Shown here: piece after piece, positions 39,340 through 52,900 of the stretch
How the letters are laid out: each line of letters starts with the position of its first letter
How positions within the stretch are numbered: the first letter of the stretch is position 1
Assembly (NCBI GenBank): GCA_013180625.2
Contig: SNVD02012212.1
Coordinates: 558,001 to 622,000, forward strand
Direction: 5' to 3'
DNA: 64,000 nt
Source: Boswellia sacra
Lineage: Eukaryota > Streptophyta > Magnoliopsida > Sapindales > Burseraceae
Program-made: the position numbers and the translations under genes
Notes under the pieces: generated by a model
What the model was told of the DNA's origin: nothing
What the model saw: only the letters and a program-made list of their open reading frames with translations
The model's database searches: none

Positions 39340-40970
39340 ATTAAAGCACTGAGGGAGGCGTCCCAATTGTTGGTCCAAGCGGAGGTTTCAGAGTTTTGAA
39401 GAATAATGGCGGTTTTGGGAATTGCGATTGGACAACAAAGGCTTTTTTTTTTTAATTTTTTTTCTTCTTTTGCATTGCTCAGCATCGTTTGCTTCTGGGG
39501 GTTTAAGCCTCATTAATTCCAGTAAAGATTGTGGCTTTTATTTTCCTTTTTTTCTTTGGTTCCATCTCCTTTAATTATAATCCAGTGAGCAAGTTCCTCT
39601 GAATTTAGCATCGTATTGTGGGAGCTTCAATTACTCATTCCATTTTGTTAAACATACCCAACCAATCAATACTCTGCTCAATACCCCCATCGATTTGTAG
39701 AACTTGCATTCAGGAATTTTGAGTGGATGAGGAAATACTCGAATACAGTTTAAACCCAGGCTAAATAATCTCAAGCAAATCACATAATCTCTCTTCGCTA
39801 CTTGCTAACGTAGGTAAATGGGATGCGTTTGTGGTGTAAATAAAGTAAAATAAAATAAAGCCTTCCAGCAAAGAAACTATCGTCTAACTAGAAGATAGCC
39901 TGAGCTGGGTGAAAGGTTCGGCCCGACATCTGACTGTGAAGGCATGTATTGCTTCATAATCCCATACATTATTGTGAGTTCAGAACTCAACTTCATACCA
40001 ATAAAATAACCCCTTTGTGGTAATATATTTTGTTAAGCAATTATTTAATCCAAATTGTAAATGGATCACTGAGGGAGGTCCCACCATTAATATTTAATAT
40101 TCAGCTACCTCATTCAGGATTTAGTGATTAAAATCCATAAAAGACTGAAGCTCTGTTAAAGAGTCCAGACCACCACTTAATTCGGCTTTGACTTTTAAAC
40201 ACAGAGATCGGTCTGTGAATTTACGAAGGCCCAGCTGAATACTGCTTTTCTGCTTTCCGATTCGATAAAAGAATTTGAAAGCACATTTGCACATATTCAA
40301 TTCTAGTAAAAGGGAAAAGAAATGTAATAATCCCATATAATACTAGGATCCTCCAAAAACACTTCAATATGATTTCAGAACTGCAAATTGTCAATGTACC
40401 TCACATTGTTTTTTATTGCTACCAGCGCCTAAAAAATACTCCCTAGCTCTCTATACTACAGCAACAGTAGACCCTGTACACTTTGCCGCAAACGAGTAAA
40501 ACTTGGAAACTTGTACGTATACATTGCTTTCCTACTTACAAAACTTGCCTTTGTATTTCTTCTAGTTTCAACAACCATACACCGTGATCAGTATTCTTGG
40601 AGAATTTTGTGTCAAAATCAGCAATGGTAGATCCTGTACTCTTGTCTCTGCATGCACTGCCTTTTCAATGCAGAACTATGCCAGCATTTCTAACAAGGCA
40701 ATAACGAACTTTTAACATATCATTTCTCTTCTTCCTTCAAGTTGTGTGTCTTTCTCCATTTCTTTTTCTTTCAGCAGGACTTCTTTCCACCGCAACATGG
40801 TGGAAATTCAAAGACTTAGACATCACAAATATAGTTTGATGTCATTCGCAAAGCATTCAAATCTGCCACGTAAAACCAAAACCATCTCAATTGATGTAAC
40901 ATGATTGCACATTCTTCATGATGTAACCTTTAACAGCAGAACAAATCTCTTTACTTCCTTATGGTTCTTC
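39340..40970. other. SUS 3' UTR and convergent spacer
   Basis: SUS (+) and the next gene (-) converge here. The first 250 bp or so after 39339 are T-rich and 3'-UTR-like. The rest shows no recognisable gene, and the end nearest 40970 is probably the 3' UTR of the minus-strand gene. Confidence 0.5.
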
Positions 40971-43900
40971 TTAACTTCTTTTTTCAAGGGGTTGTCTTGG
41001 ATAGAAGATAATTGCCAACAACAAAGAGAATGTAGACCCAACGACTCCACTGAACGGTTGCAATGTGTGAGCTCCAGTTACCCATATGGGAAACTTTGAA
41101 TTATAGGTCAGGAAGCCACCTGTTTGTAAAATGAAACTTAAGGCCATAATCCCTGTGCGAAAACCAATCGTAACAGAAAGGCTGCCTTGACTTCTTTGGC
41201 GAATCCCTGCCAAAGCCAAAGACAACAGCCATAGTCCTGGCATTGCCAGCAGAGACCTGAGATCCCATTGGAAAGTTACCATAAGTGGTCAGCAAAATGA
41301 TCATAATAATATTCTCTAAATCAATTCAAATGATTGAACAAAAAGTGAAGTGGTTGGAAAAAGGTAACGGGGTGCTGGGTTCAAAATTATTTACGGCATT
41401 GATCAATTGACAGAAACAGAAAGAGATGGCATGTGTCTAATTAAGTCAATTTGACAAGTGTCTTTGTGCGAGGGATGAAAAGGAATTGTGGAGGGGGAAG
41501 AAATTTTTTCAATCTAATGATTTATTTCCATACAAGAAAGCTGAATTCTGCACATAGTTGGTGCATAGCAAATCTTTTATGCAGGTGTAGGTTTCATAAA
41601 AGTGGCAAATCAAATCTTAAGGAATATGCCAGAAGACAATAGCTATCGCAATGCTCCATGTTGGCTGTCTTCCTCAGTTCATGTTATTCTCAAGGAAATT
41701 AAGCGTTAAACCTCACAATTTCTCATACTATTGATTGCTGGATATTTAAGCTGTGGCAACCTAATGCAAGGATGTTGCTAGGATAAAATAGATAGTATAC
41801 AGAAGGATGGGAAAATGCTTAGATGTGGTCTTGTTGAAAATAAATTTCACAGGTTAAAAGTGGCACACGTTTGGGAGAATGGAGGAGGTCAACAGAATGA
41901 TCAATGAATTCATAGCATTGCATGTAGCAAAACATCATTATGTTGACAAAACATAATTAAATAAATAAAAAGCCATGACAGCAGACAAGTCAGCATGAAA
42001 AGAAGTTGCCATTAAAAAAAAAATAGTGTTACCCTTGTAAACTCCCAATACAAACTTTATATTACATGCCGATGTGGCATTGTCACATGATTGCCACATC
42101 ACCAGCTTTAAAATGTGGTAAAAATTTTAAATTCATCCATTCAATTATACAATGTTATATCAATTTGTAAAGTTTGTATAGAGTTTACAGGTGTATTGTT
42201 ACTCTTAAAAAAAAATAAAAATAAAAATCATTAATTAGCATGGATGTTTATTCCCCTGTTGGACTGAACTGAACTTAAAATCTACATTGAACCAACGTGA
42301 ACTTTCGCAAACTATATTTAGACCTCGGTGAAACTTGAAAGACCTAAAAAAGTTTTAACTTTCTTTATTACAAGCATGTCTTCCATAATTCAGTAGGCCT
42401 AGGGCCAGATATTTTCATGGTAAAATGACCAAAACAACACTATTCAAATGAAAGAAAGAAAATCTAGAATATATATCTATGTCATCTCTATCTGAAAGAG
42501 TATGAATGTAATGGCAAATAAATGAGAGAGGAATTTACATAAATATGGTATTCGAAAATAGTAAATGAAATAAATACCTCTGAAATAAAGAAAATGCAAG
42601 TCCTGAGATTATAATTCCACGATGATATCCAAGATCTGAGGCAATTTCTTCGGGCAGCCATGACCTGAAAAGCAATTCTTCAACAAGCACAACAGCAGTC
42701 GCTGTTATGATTCCTCGACAAGCCATCATAAAGATTTTCCCATACACTTTGAGCCATGTCACGGCATTCAAAGTTGAAGGAACACTTGATGGCCAAGAAA
42801 AACTCACACAACCAAGCAAGGCATTAACAGACTGTAGTACCGCAACAAGCGTAACTCCAGCAATCAAACCCTTGAAAAGACTTTGGGCCTGCAGGCATAA
42901 GCTCAGTATTAACTCATTTTGTCCAAGCTAAGCAAAGCCATGGGATGCTTATCCATTTTAAGACAATAAACCTTTGCTTCAACAATGAAGTATGAAAGTC
43001 AGGCGCATCAGTATCCAAACTAACTACTTAATTGTAGAAATTTTACTATGCACAGAAGAAATCGTCATTTAACTACAGTAGTGATAATAGAAAGATTAAA
43101 AGAATCAAAAGAATCAAAAGAAAAGTAAGAAAGCAACAATCTTTTTTCAATGGAATGAAGGATCAATATAATATGAAGCATGAGAAACCTTGAGATATTA
43201 TTTTCCTAGGAGGAGGAGGTCGCAATTATGGCCATTGGCACATAATGCCAGGTGATTACGGTCCTTCCACTACCTTCAAATTAAGAGACAATTACAAGTA
43301 AATTAAGATTACGAATGATTGCTTAAAAATTCCACTAATGATGCTTGCTACCAAACAAAAAGTTAGAATCTGACACTTTAAAATCTTAAAATATCAAAGT
43401 AAAATGGATAACTTCTTGCATTTCCTAATGCCTAGAGCTTGTCTGAGATATGGTTGCTTTTGGTAACACTCATACCTTAGATAATGATGTCAAATCAAGC
43501 CCATACTGCTTCAGCGGATTTTCATACCCACGTATTCTTCTGCCCCATAGCATAACTAGTATGGTAACAGCAGTGTAGAGGCCAGTAATGCAGGCAAGCT
43601 CTGCAATTCTGGAGGGATTATTTGTTGTCCAACTCTGCACAAGTGTTGGAAGCAGTGGAACAACAACAGGCGACCATAGAACAAGCACCATACCAAAAAA
43701 CCCGAGAATCCTAGCAAAGAAACAGAGGTGTTAAAGAAAGGGGGATAAGAATAAGCATTCACAGTGTTACAGTATAGACAAAAACTTGATTAGAAAAGAA
43801 AATAAAGAATTCTATAAAAGTTAAATGATAGATGGGTAATTGGGCCTTTTTTTGGTTGCCATAATGAATGGATAGTTTTGCTACAATTATTCACAAAATA

Positions 43901-46900
43901 GTTTTCACTGCCAAACTGAATTGATTCAAATAAACTAAGCATTATCTTATGTTTGTGATAGGCCTCCAATTCGTGGACTTATGTACGTAAAAACAAAAAG
44001 GGTATAGAGCAATAAGGTGGGTTTGGGAGTAGTGAATAAAGTGCAAGGGTAGGCTGAGCTGGATAGAAGAATCTGAAGTTTGTTAGATTTGGTTACGGAT
44101 AGATGATTATAAAAAGTGAGGACAGAGAGGAGAGAGGGGGGAAAAAGTCATTGAGGGAGTCTACTAGTACTCGAAACTGGGAACCTTTTTTTCTGTATTT
44201 TTTTTCCTTGAGTAAAATCGGAACTCAATCTTCTTATTCAGAGGATAATTTCTTTCAATATTTTTGCCATTTTCTACTTGCTTGCTAGGAGTCCTATCAA
44301 TTTGGTATCAAAGCCATTTTAATCGGTCTCCATGGCAAAGAAACAAGTGGAAGCTCGGTTGGACCAGGTCGAGGCCGGTTTGGAGGGAGTTTTGGTGAAG
44401 TTACCTACATTTGAACGATCGATGGAGGAATTTTCCTTTGGGCTGGAGAAACTTGCGAAAGTGATGGAAGAAGGATTTCGATCCTTCACACGAGATGGGA
44501 AAATGGCCACACCCACTGGAGAAGCTTGCCATGCAGGTATGACCGGGAACTGGAGTACTCGCGCCAGAGACCTAGAGTTGGGAGATCAAATTAGTTTGGG
44601 AGGCCGAAGAATAGAGATGCCGATTTTTTCTGGCGATGACCCAGACATTTGGATCTTCAGAGCAGAGCGCTACTTCCAGATGAACAAATTGACACAGGCG
44701 GAGAAGATCGAAGCCGCAGAAGTCTGCATGGATGGAACTGCTTCAACCTAGTTTCAATGGGAAATCACTAGGCAACCCATTCGAACGTGGAGGTATCTTA
44801 AGTTGCTGGTACTACAGCGGTTTAGAGGCTCATAAGAAGGGACAATTGCAGAGAAGTTTTTTGCGATTCGACAGACAGGAACAGTGGCAGAATACAGAGA
44901 ACAATTTGAGTTGTTAGCTGTGCCATTGCAAGAGGTGTCGGAGCAAACATTAGAAGCGGTGCATGTAAACGGGCTTCGTGAAGATATTCGAGCAGATGTT
45001 CGGATGCTACGGCCGGCTGGTTTAACAGAAATTATGGAAGTTTCGCAGAGGATCGAAGATCGCAACAAACTACTGAAACGAGCTCGTGATTCCCAAATGT
45101 TCAAACCAACTCGGATGGTGACAAAAGTTCGACTAGAACAGAGATCCACTAATTGGTCGCCATCTAAGATTCCATTCTCAGCTGGAAAGCCACCAGGTCA
45201 GTTCAAAGAAGCTCAATTTAAACGTTTGACAGGTGCTGAAATGCAAGCAAAAAGAGAGAAGGGGTTATGCTTTAAGTGTGATGAGAAGTATTCTTTGGGC
45301 CATAAATGCAAGAACAGGGAACTTCAGGTTCTAGTTGTGAATGAAGACCCTTGCTCTGAGGAGCTCGAGGAAGAGGAATTTTTAGGAGGAGAAAATAATA
45401 CAGTGATGATAGAAGAAGGAGTGGAGATATCCTTGAATTCTGTCGTTGGTCTTACTTCTCCTAAGACTATGAAAATCAAAGGCATTATTTCGGGAGTTGA
45501 TGTAGTAGTGTTAATAGATTGTGGAGCAACCCACAATTTTATTTCCACCGAATTAGTGCACAAGTTGGGAATTCTAGTAATGAGTACAACAGCTTATGGC
45601 GTGTTGATGGGAACAGGAAAGTCAGTCCAAGGCAAAGGCATATGTAAAAGGGTGGTTTTGACTCTCCAAGAGCTTACAATAGTGAAGGAATTTCTACCAT
45701 TAGAACTGGGGAGCACCGATTTAATTCTAGGCATGAAATGGTTGGCTGGTTTAGGGATGATGCAAGTCAATTGGCAGGCACTAACTATGAAGTTCAAATT
45801 GAATGGTAGCACAATTACCCTTCAAGGCGACCCAGGTTTGAGCCGATCCCTTGTTTCTTTGAAGTCTATGATGAAAATAATCAAATAAGAGGGGCAGGGC
45901 ATTTTAGTGGAGTTTAATAATTGTTGTTTAGATACTAGGAGAATGGAGACAGGGGCTAATCCACAGATAGAAATGATTCTAAGTGAGTTTAACTCACAGT
46001 GTTTGCTACACCAAATGGTCTTCCTCCTCATCGCAGCAAGGATCATGCCATAGTACTAAAGCCAGGAGTAAACCCAGTAAGCGTTAGACCATACAGATAT
46101 CCTCATGCTCAAAAGACCAAGATTGAGAAATTAGTAGCCGAGATGATGGCAGTGGGAATCATTCAACATAGTTCAAGTCCATTTTCTAGTCCTGTATTAC
46201 TAGTTAAGAAGAAGAATGGCAGGTGGCGTTTCTGTATAGACTACAGAGCATTAAACAAGGTTACTGTAGCTGATAAGTTTCCAATACCGATGATAGATGA
46301 GCTGCTTGATGAACTCCATGGTGCCACCGTTTTTTCTAAGCTGGATTTAAAATCGGGCTATCATCAGATACGTGTTCGGGAGGATGACATCTCTAAGACA
46401 ACTTTCCGCACCCACGAAGGCCACTACGAATTTTTAGTTATGCCGTTTGGTCTAACTAACGCTCCTGCTACATTTCAGGCGTTGATGAATGATGTTTTCA
46501 GACCTTATTTGAGGAGATTTGTATTAGTGTTTTTTGATGACATTTTAGTATATAGCTCAAACTTGGACGAACATATGACTCATTTGAGAATGGTGTTGCA
46601 GATTCTTGCTGACCAACAGTCATATGCTAACAAAAAAAAAAGTCAATTTGCCCGTACACAATTGGAATATTTGGGTCACATCATTTCTGCAGAAGGAGTT
46701 GCTGTTGACCCAGCGAAAATAAAAGCAATGGTGACTTGGCCCGTGCCTAAAATTACTAAGGAGCTTCGTGGATTTTTAGGACTCACCGGATATTATCGAA
46801 AATTCATTGAAGGGTATGGTAAGCTTGCAGAGCCACTCACTCAGCAACTCAAGAAGGACAGTTTCCTTTGGAACTCAGAAGCAGATGAGGCTTTTCAACT

Positions 46901-49900
46901 CCTTAAGCAGGCTGTGACATCCGTACCAGTGTTAGCACTTCCTGATTTCTCCATTCCGTTTGTAGTAGAAACTGAAGCATCGGGAAGTGGCGTTGGGGCT
47001 GTTCTATCACAAAATCAGCGTCCTATTGCTTTTTTCAGTCAAGCCTTATCCCCGCGGGCTCGATTGAAATCCATTTACGAAAGAGAGCTGATGGCTGTAG
47101 TACTTGCAGTGACTAAGTGGCGGCATTACTTACTTGGCAGGCACTTTATTGTAGGAACGGATCAAAAGAGCCTTAAGTTCTTGTTGGAATAACAATTGGT
47201 CTGTGTAGAGCATCAAAAATGGCTTATAAAGCTACTAGGTTTCGATTTTGGAATAAATTATCGCCCAGGGTCAAGCAATAAAGTTGCTGATGCACTTTCT
47301 CCACGGGATGCAGAAGCAGAATTATATGTGATCTCAGTGCCTCATGTGTTGAATTTATCTGAGCTTCCTCACCAAATTCAACAGGACCCAGAACTCTCCA
47401 AGACCTATAATGAGGTGCTCAAGGACCCTGATGCTCATCCAGGGTATTCGGTGGATAAGGGACAACTTTTGTTTAGACAGAGATTGGTGCTCCCTAAGAC
47501 ATCTCCTATGATTTCGAGTCTGCTACATGAATTCCATGGGAGCAATTTTAGACAGAGATTGGTGCTCCCTAAGACATCTCCTATGATTTCGAGTTTGCTA
47601 CATGAATTCCATGGGAGCAATATAGGGGGACATTTGGGCTTCCTCAAAACCTATAAGCGAACTTCTTCAGAATTATATTGGGAAGGGATGGAGAAAGACA
47701 TAAAGTCCTTTGTTGAGGCTTGTACTGTTTGCCAACAGAATAAGTATCTCTCCCTGACACCGGCGGGACTGTTGCAGCCATTACCTGTACCTGGGGCTAT
47801 CTGGGAAGATATAGCCACGGACTTCATTAAAGGGCTCCCAAAATCAGCACGGATGGATACGATACTGGTAGTTGTGGACCGGTTCAGTAAATATGGTCAT
47901 TTTATTGCTTTGCAACATCCTTTGAATGCTAAAATAGTTGCTAAAGAGTTTGTCAAGAAGGTGGTTCGTCTACATGGTTTCCCACGCTCAACAGTATCAA
48001 ACAGGGATAAGATTTTTCTGAGTTATTTTTGGACCGAGTTGTTTCGACTGTAAGGCACAGGACTAAGACGAAGCACTGCCTAGCACCCTCAAACAGACGG
48101 ACAATCAGAGGTCCTTAATAGGAATTTGGAAACATATTTGAGATGTTTCGCTAGCAGCAAACCAAAGAGTTGGTTTAAATGGTTACTATGGACTGAATTC
48201 TGGTACAACTCCTCTTTTCATACCGCCATTAGGATGACACCTTTCAGAGCTGTATATGGTAGAGAGCCCCCACCAGTGGTCAGATATGCAGTTAACTCCA
48301 CTTCCAATTCTACTGTCGAGCAGCAACTAGTAGAAAGTGATGCAATATTGGAGGAATTGAAAGCACAATTGATTCGAGCCCAAGCTCAGATGAAAGCCAC
48401 AACAGATAAACATAGAAGGCAAGTAAAGTTTGAAATGGGAGACTTTGTATATTTGAAGCTAAGTCCTTATTGGAGGAAGTCTCTAGCTCAAAGGTTGAAT
48501 GAAAAATTGGCCCCAAGGTATTTTGGTCCTTATGAGATACTGCAATGTCTCAGTCCAGTGGCTTACAAACTTAAGTTGCCAGCTACTGCAGCCATCCATC
48601 CAGTATTTCATGTGTCACAACTTCGCAAGGCAGTAGGCAACAATACTCCAACCCAGCAGCTCCCTTCAATCCTTCAGGAAGACTTGGAATGGGCCATTAA
48701 ACCTGAACAAGTGCTAGCTATTCGTCCAAGCAGTGGCAACAATATTACGGGCCCGGAGGTGCTGATTAAATGGCGTGACTTGCCAGATTTTGAGTCCCCC
48801 TGGGAATCATCTGAATTGATCAACCAGCAGTTCCCTGAATTTCACCTTGAGGACAAGGTGAAGCTGTTGGCGGGCTGATAGACCCCCCATTAGATTCACA
48901 TATGCAAGGAAACACAGCAGAAATACAGCAGACAGCCAAGCAAGGAAGTAACAGAGATTCACATATGCAAGGAAACACAGCAGAAGTACAGCAGACAGCC
49001 AAGCAAGGAAGTAACAGGGGAAAATTGGTGAAGTTGTGAAGTTAGCAAGAAAGAAGGACTACCTTTAGAATTCGGTTACCTTTAATTTTCTGTTATGTTC
49101 TTTTGTTATTTTTATGCTGAGCTGGAGAAGTTAGTTAGAGTATAAATAGAATAAGGAAAGGGAGGGAAAAGGTGAGAAGTATATTTTTTTCCTAACAAAC
49201 TTTTGAAAGAGTTAATCTTTCTTGGAGAGAGGCAGGCTCTCGAAACACTGCCAAACACTTATATTGTTTTCGGAATTCCTTTAATCTACCTACTGATTTT
49301 TCTACATTTCAGAATTCTGTCCAAGTTATGTGTGTGTTTTAGCAATCAAAAATTGAGAATCACAACAATTTGGTATCAGAGCCGTGAAATCTTGGGATGG
49401 CAAAGAAGGGAGAGGCTAGATTAGACGTGATTGAAGAAAAGCTTACACAGTTTCAGGGGGATATCGGAGTTGTCATGGAGCGGATGACTAAGGTGCAATT
49501 GTTGGAACAGAATCTGGCGACGGTGTTGGAAAAGCTGGAATCGATGGCTGAGAGGTTTGACAGCAAGCCGGAAAGGACCTCGGAGGTGAAAGGCAGGGGA
49601 GCGAGGTTTGCGTCGGGAAGTGTCGGCGAGGGGTCACCGACTCCTCCTCCAGGATCGGGTGGTCTAGGCGGCAGCGAAAGTCACCGAGTCGATTTTCGAC
49701 CACCGCGACGGCTGGAGATGCCGGTATTTGACGGATCGGATCCCGATGGCTGGATTTTTAGGGCTGAAAGGTACTTTGCGCTGAATCGTTTGAGTCCGGT
49801 GGAAAGGATAGAAGCAGCGGCGGTGTGTTTTGAAGGAGAAGCCTTGTCTTGGTTCCAATGGGAGGACCGCCGCCGACCGATGAGAAGCTGGGAAGAGATG

Positions 49901-52900
49901 AAGGATCTGATGCTAGTTAGGTTCGGTTCGTCGCAAGAAGGGTCGGGATATGAGAAGCTCCTGGCGTTGAGGCAGATCGGAACCGTCAGGGAGTACCGGC
50001 GCCAGTTTGAAGCGTTGGCGTCGACCCTGCACGACGTCTCCGACAATGTCCTGGAAGGTGGATATATCAACGGGCTGAAGCCTGAGATACGGGCCGAGTT
50101 GAGACTGTTACAGCCCAGTGGGCTGGCCCGATTGATGGAGTTGGCCCAGAGAGTGGAGGACAGAAATTGCATGCTTATTAAATCCAGAATAGGCAGTGTA
50201 TCAGGGAAGGGGACGTATACAACTGCTGGAACCAGTTTAAAGACCCAGAGTAGTGTACCCCCTGCACCAAACGGGGCAGTGAACAAGAAACCTCTTCCTA
50301 ATTCGGGAACTTCATTCAAGAGGCTCACAGATGCAGAATTGCAAGAGAGGAGGGAGAAGGGCCTGTGTTACAGGTGTGAAGAGAAATTCTCTCCAGGACA
50401 CAGATGCAGGTTTAGAGAGCTCCAGGTGTTAGTGATCCAAGAAATGGAGGATCAACAGCTGGAAGTAGAGGCTGTCACTACTGAAGATAATAGGGAAATT
50501 GCAGTAGAAACAGAAATGGTGGAACTCTCCATGAATTCTGTTGTGGGACTCACTACACCTAAAACAATTAAATTGAAAGGGACAGTGGAGAAGGAAGAAG
50601 TTATTGTACTGATTGATCCTGGAGCTACTCACAATTTTATTTCACAGGCCCTGGTGAGCAAATTAAATTTACCAGTTGATGATACAGAAAAATATGGTGT
50701 TCTTTTGGGGACAGGGGACCCTATCAAAGGAGCTGGTGTTTGTAAAGGGGTATGTTTGTCGATACAGGGGATAGAAATAGTGGAAGATTTCTTACCATTG
50801 AACCTGGGAGGGTCTGACTTGGTGTTGGGAATGATGTGGTTGCAGAATCTGGGAGTTATAAAATTCAATTGTAGGGAATTGACCATGGAATTTAAGATTA
50901 ATGGAACAACGGTGGTTCTTCAAGGGGATCCCAGCCTTAGCAAAACTCAGGTGAAATTCAAGAATCTTATAAAGGCAGTACAGAATGGTGGACAGGGAAT
51001 ATTGCTGGAATTGAGTGCTCTATCAGTGACACAAGGAAATGATGCTGGTGCAATTCCTAAGGCAGTGGAGAGTATTTTGGACGAATTTCAGGAGGTTTTT
51101 TCAATGCCTCCTGGCCTGCCTCCTCCTAGAGGGAAGGAACATGCTATTGTCCTTAGGGAGGGATGCAAACCGATTAGTGTCCGACCCTATAGATATCCCC
51201 AGATACAAAAAGATGAGATTGAAAAATTAGTACAAGAAATGCTGGCAGCAGGGATAATTAGAGCCAGCAGCAGTCCTTTTTCTAGCCCAGTATTACTAGT
51301 TAAGAAAAAAGATGGTAGCTGGAGATTCTGTGTAGACTATAGAGCACTAAACCAAGCCACTGTCCCGGACAAATATCCGATTCCTGTGATTGACGAACTC
51401 CTAGATGAATTACATGGAGCTTGTATATTTTCTAAACTGGATCTCAAGTCAGGATACCATCAAATACTGGTCAAACCTGAAGATGTCTACAAAACAGCAT
51501 TTAGGACACACGATGGGCACTATGAATTTCTCGTGATGCCTTTTGGGCTCACCAATGCTCCTTCGACATTTCAGGCATTAATGAATGACATATTCCGGAA
51601 GTACCTACAGAAATTTGTCCTAGTTTTCTTTGATGATATCTTAGTATACAGCAGTAGCATGAATGACCACTTGCATCATTTATCGGCTGTTTTAAAAATT
51701 CTGGTTGAACAGCAGCTGTTTGCAAATAAAAAGAAATGTTTGTTCGCTCAATGCAGTTTGGAATATCTGGGACATGTGATTTCCAAAGAGGGGGTGGCTG
51801 TTGATGATTCCAAAATTAAAGTAATGGTGCAGTGGCCTATTCCAAAAAATTTGAAAGAGTTGAGGGGTTTCTTGGGGCTGACTGGGTATTACAGGAAGTT
51901 CGTGTCCGGATATAGAACCTTGGCTGCCCCGTTAACAGAGCAACTCAGGAAGGATGGGTTTAATTGGAATGAAGAGGCCAATGAAGCTTTTAACAAGCTG
52001 AAATTGGCAATGACGACAGTTCCGGTGCTGGCCTTGCCAAATTTTTCAGAGCCTTTTTTTATTGAAACTGATGCTTCTGGAGTTGGAACTGGTGCAGTGT
52101 TGTCTCAGCAGAACAGACCAATAGCTTATTTTAGTCACAAACTTCCCCCAAGTCAGAGGCTCAAATCAGTTTACGAAAGAGAACTGATTGCAATTGTATT
52201 GGCAGTTCAGAAGTGGAGGCCCTACCTTCTAGGCAGAAGATTTGTGGTCCGTACTGATCAAAGAAGCCTGAAATACCTCTTGGAACAGCGGCTGGTTAGT
52301 GTGGAACATCAGAAATGGCTGACAAAATTATTGGGATTCGACTTTGAAATTCAATACAGACCAGGTTTGGAAAATAAGGCAGCAGATGCCTTGTCCAGGC
52401 ACCCTGAATTTGCTGCACTGTCGATTTCCCCAGCCTTTAACTTTGATACAGTGGACAAGGAACTTGAAGAGGATGAAGTATTAATGAATTTGAAGGCTGC
52501 CTTGCTAGCTGGAACCACTAACCAGGAGGGATATGCAGTGGTTCAAGGGAGATTATTATACAAAGGGAGGATTGTTTTAAGTAAGAAATCCTCTATGATT
52601 CCTAAGCTACTTAGAGAGTTCCATGACAGCCCGGTAGGGGGGCATTCGGGTTTACTTAAGACGACTCAGCGGCTGTCTAGGGAGTTCTATTGGACAGGAA
52701 TGAAGAAGGAGATCAAGGCATATGTGGAATCGTGTACTGTTTGCCAACAAAATAAATATTTAGCTCTCTCACCAGCAGGCCTCCTCCAGCCACTCCCAAT
52801 TCCCAATCAAGTTTGGGAAGATGTCTCTATGGACTTCATTGAAGGGTTACCAAGATCGGAGGGATATGACACGATATTGGTTGTGGTGGATAGGCTGAGT

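Larger units (their letters stand above)
48876..49367 (+). repeat. 5' LTR of inner element
   Basis: 492 bp with TG..CA ends. It contains a 63-bp tandem duplication near its start (48893-48955 and 48956-49017) and a TATA box at 49141-49148. Confidence 0.96.

Noticed and set aside
49681..50328. 215-codon open frame on the minus strand inside the inner element
   Set aside because: It is the antisense shadow of the gag coding region, with no domain of its own.
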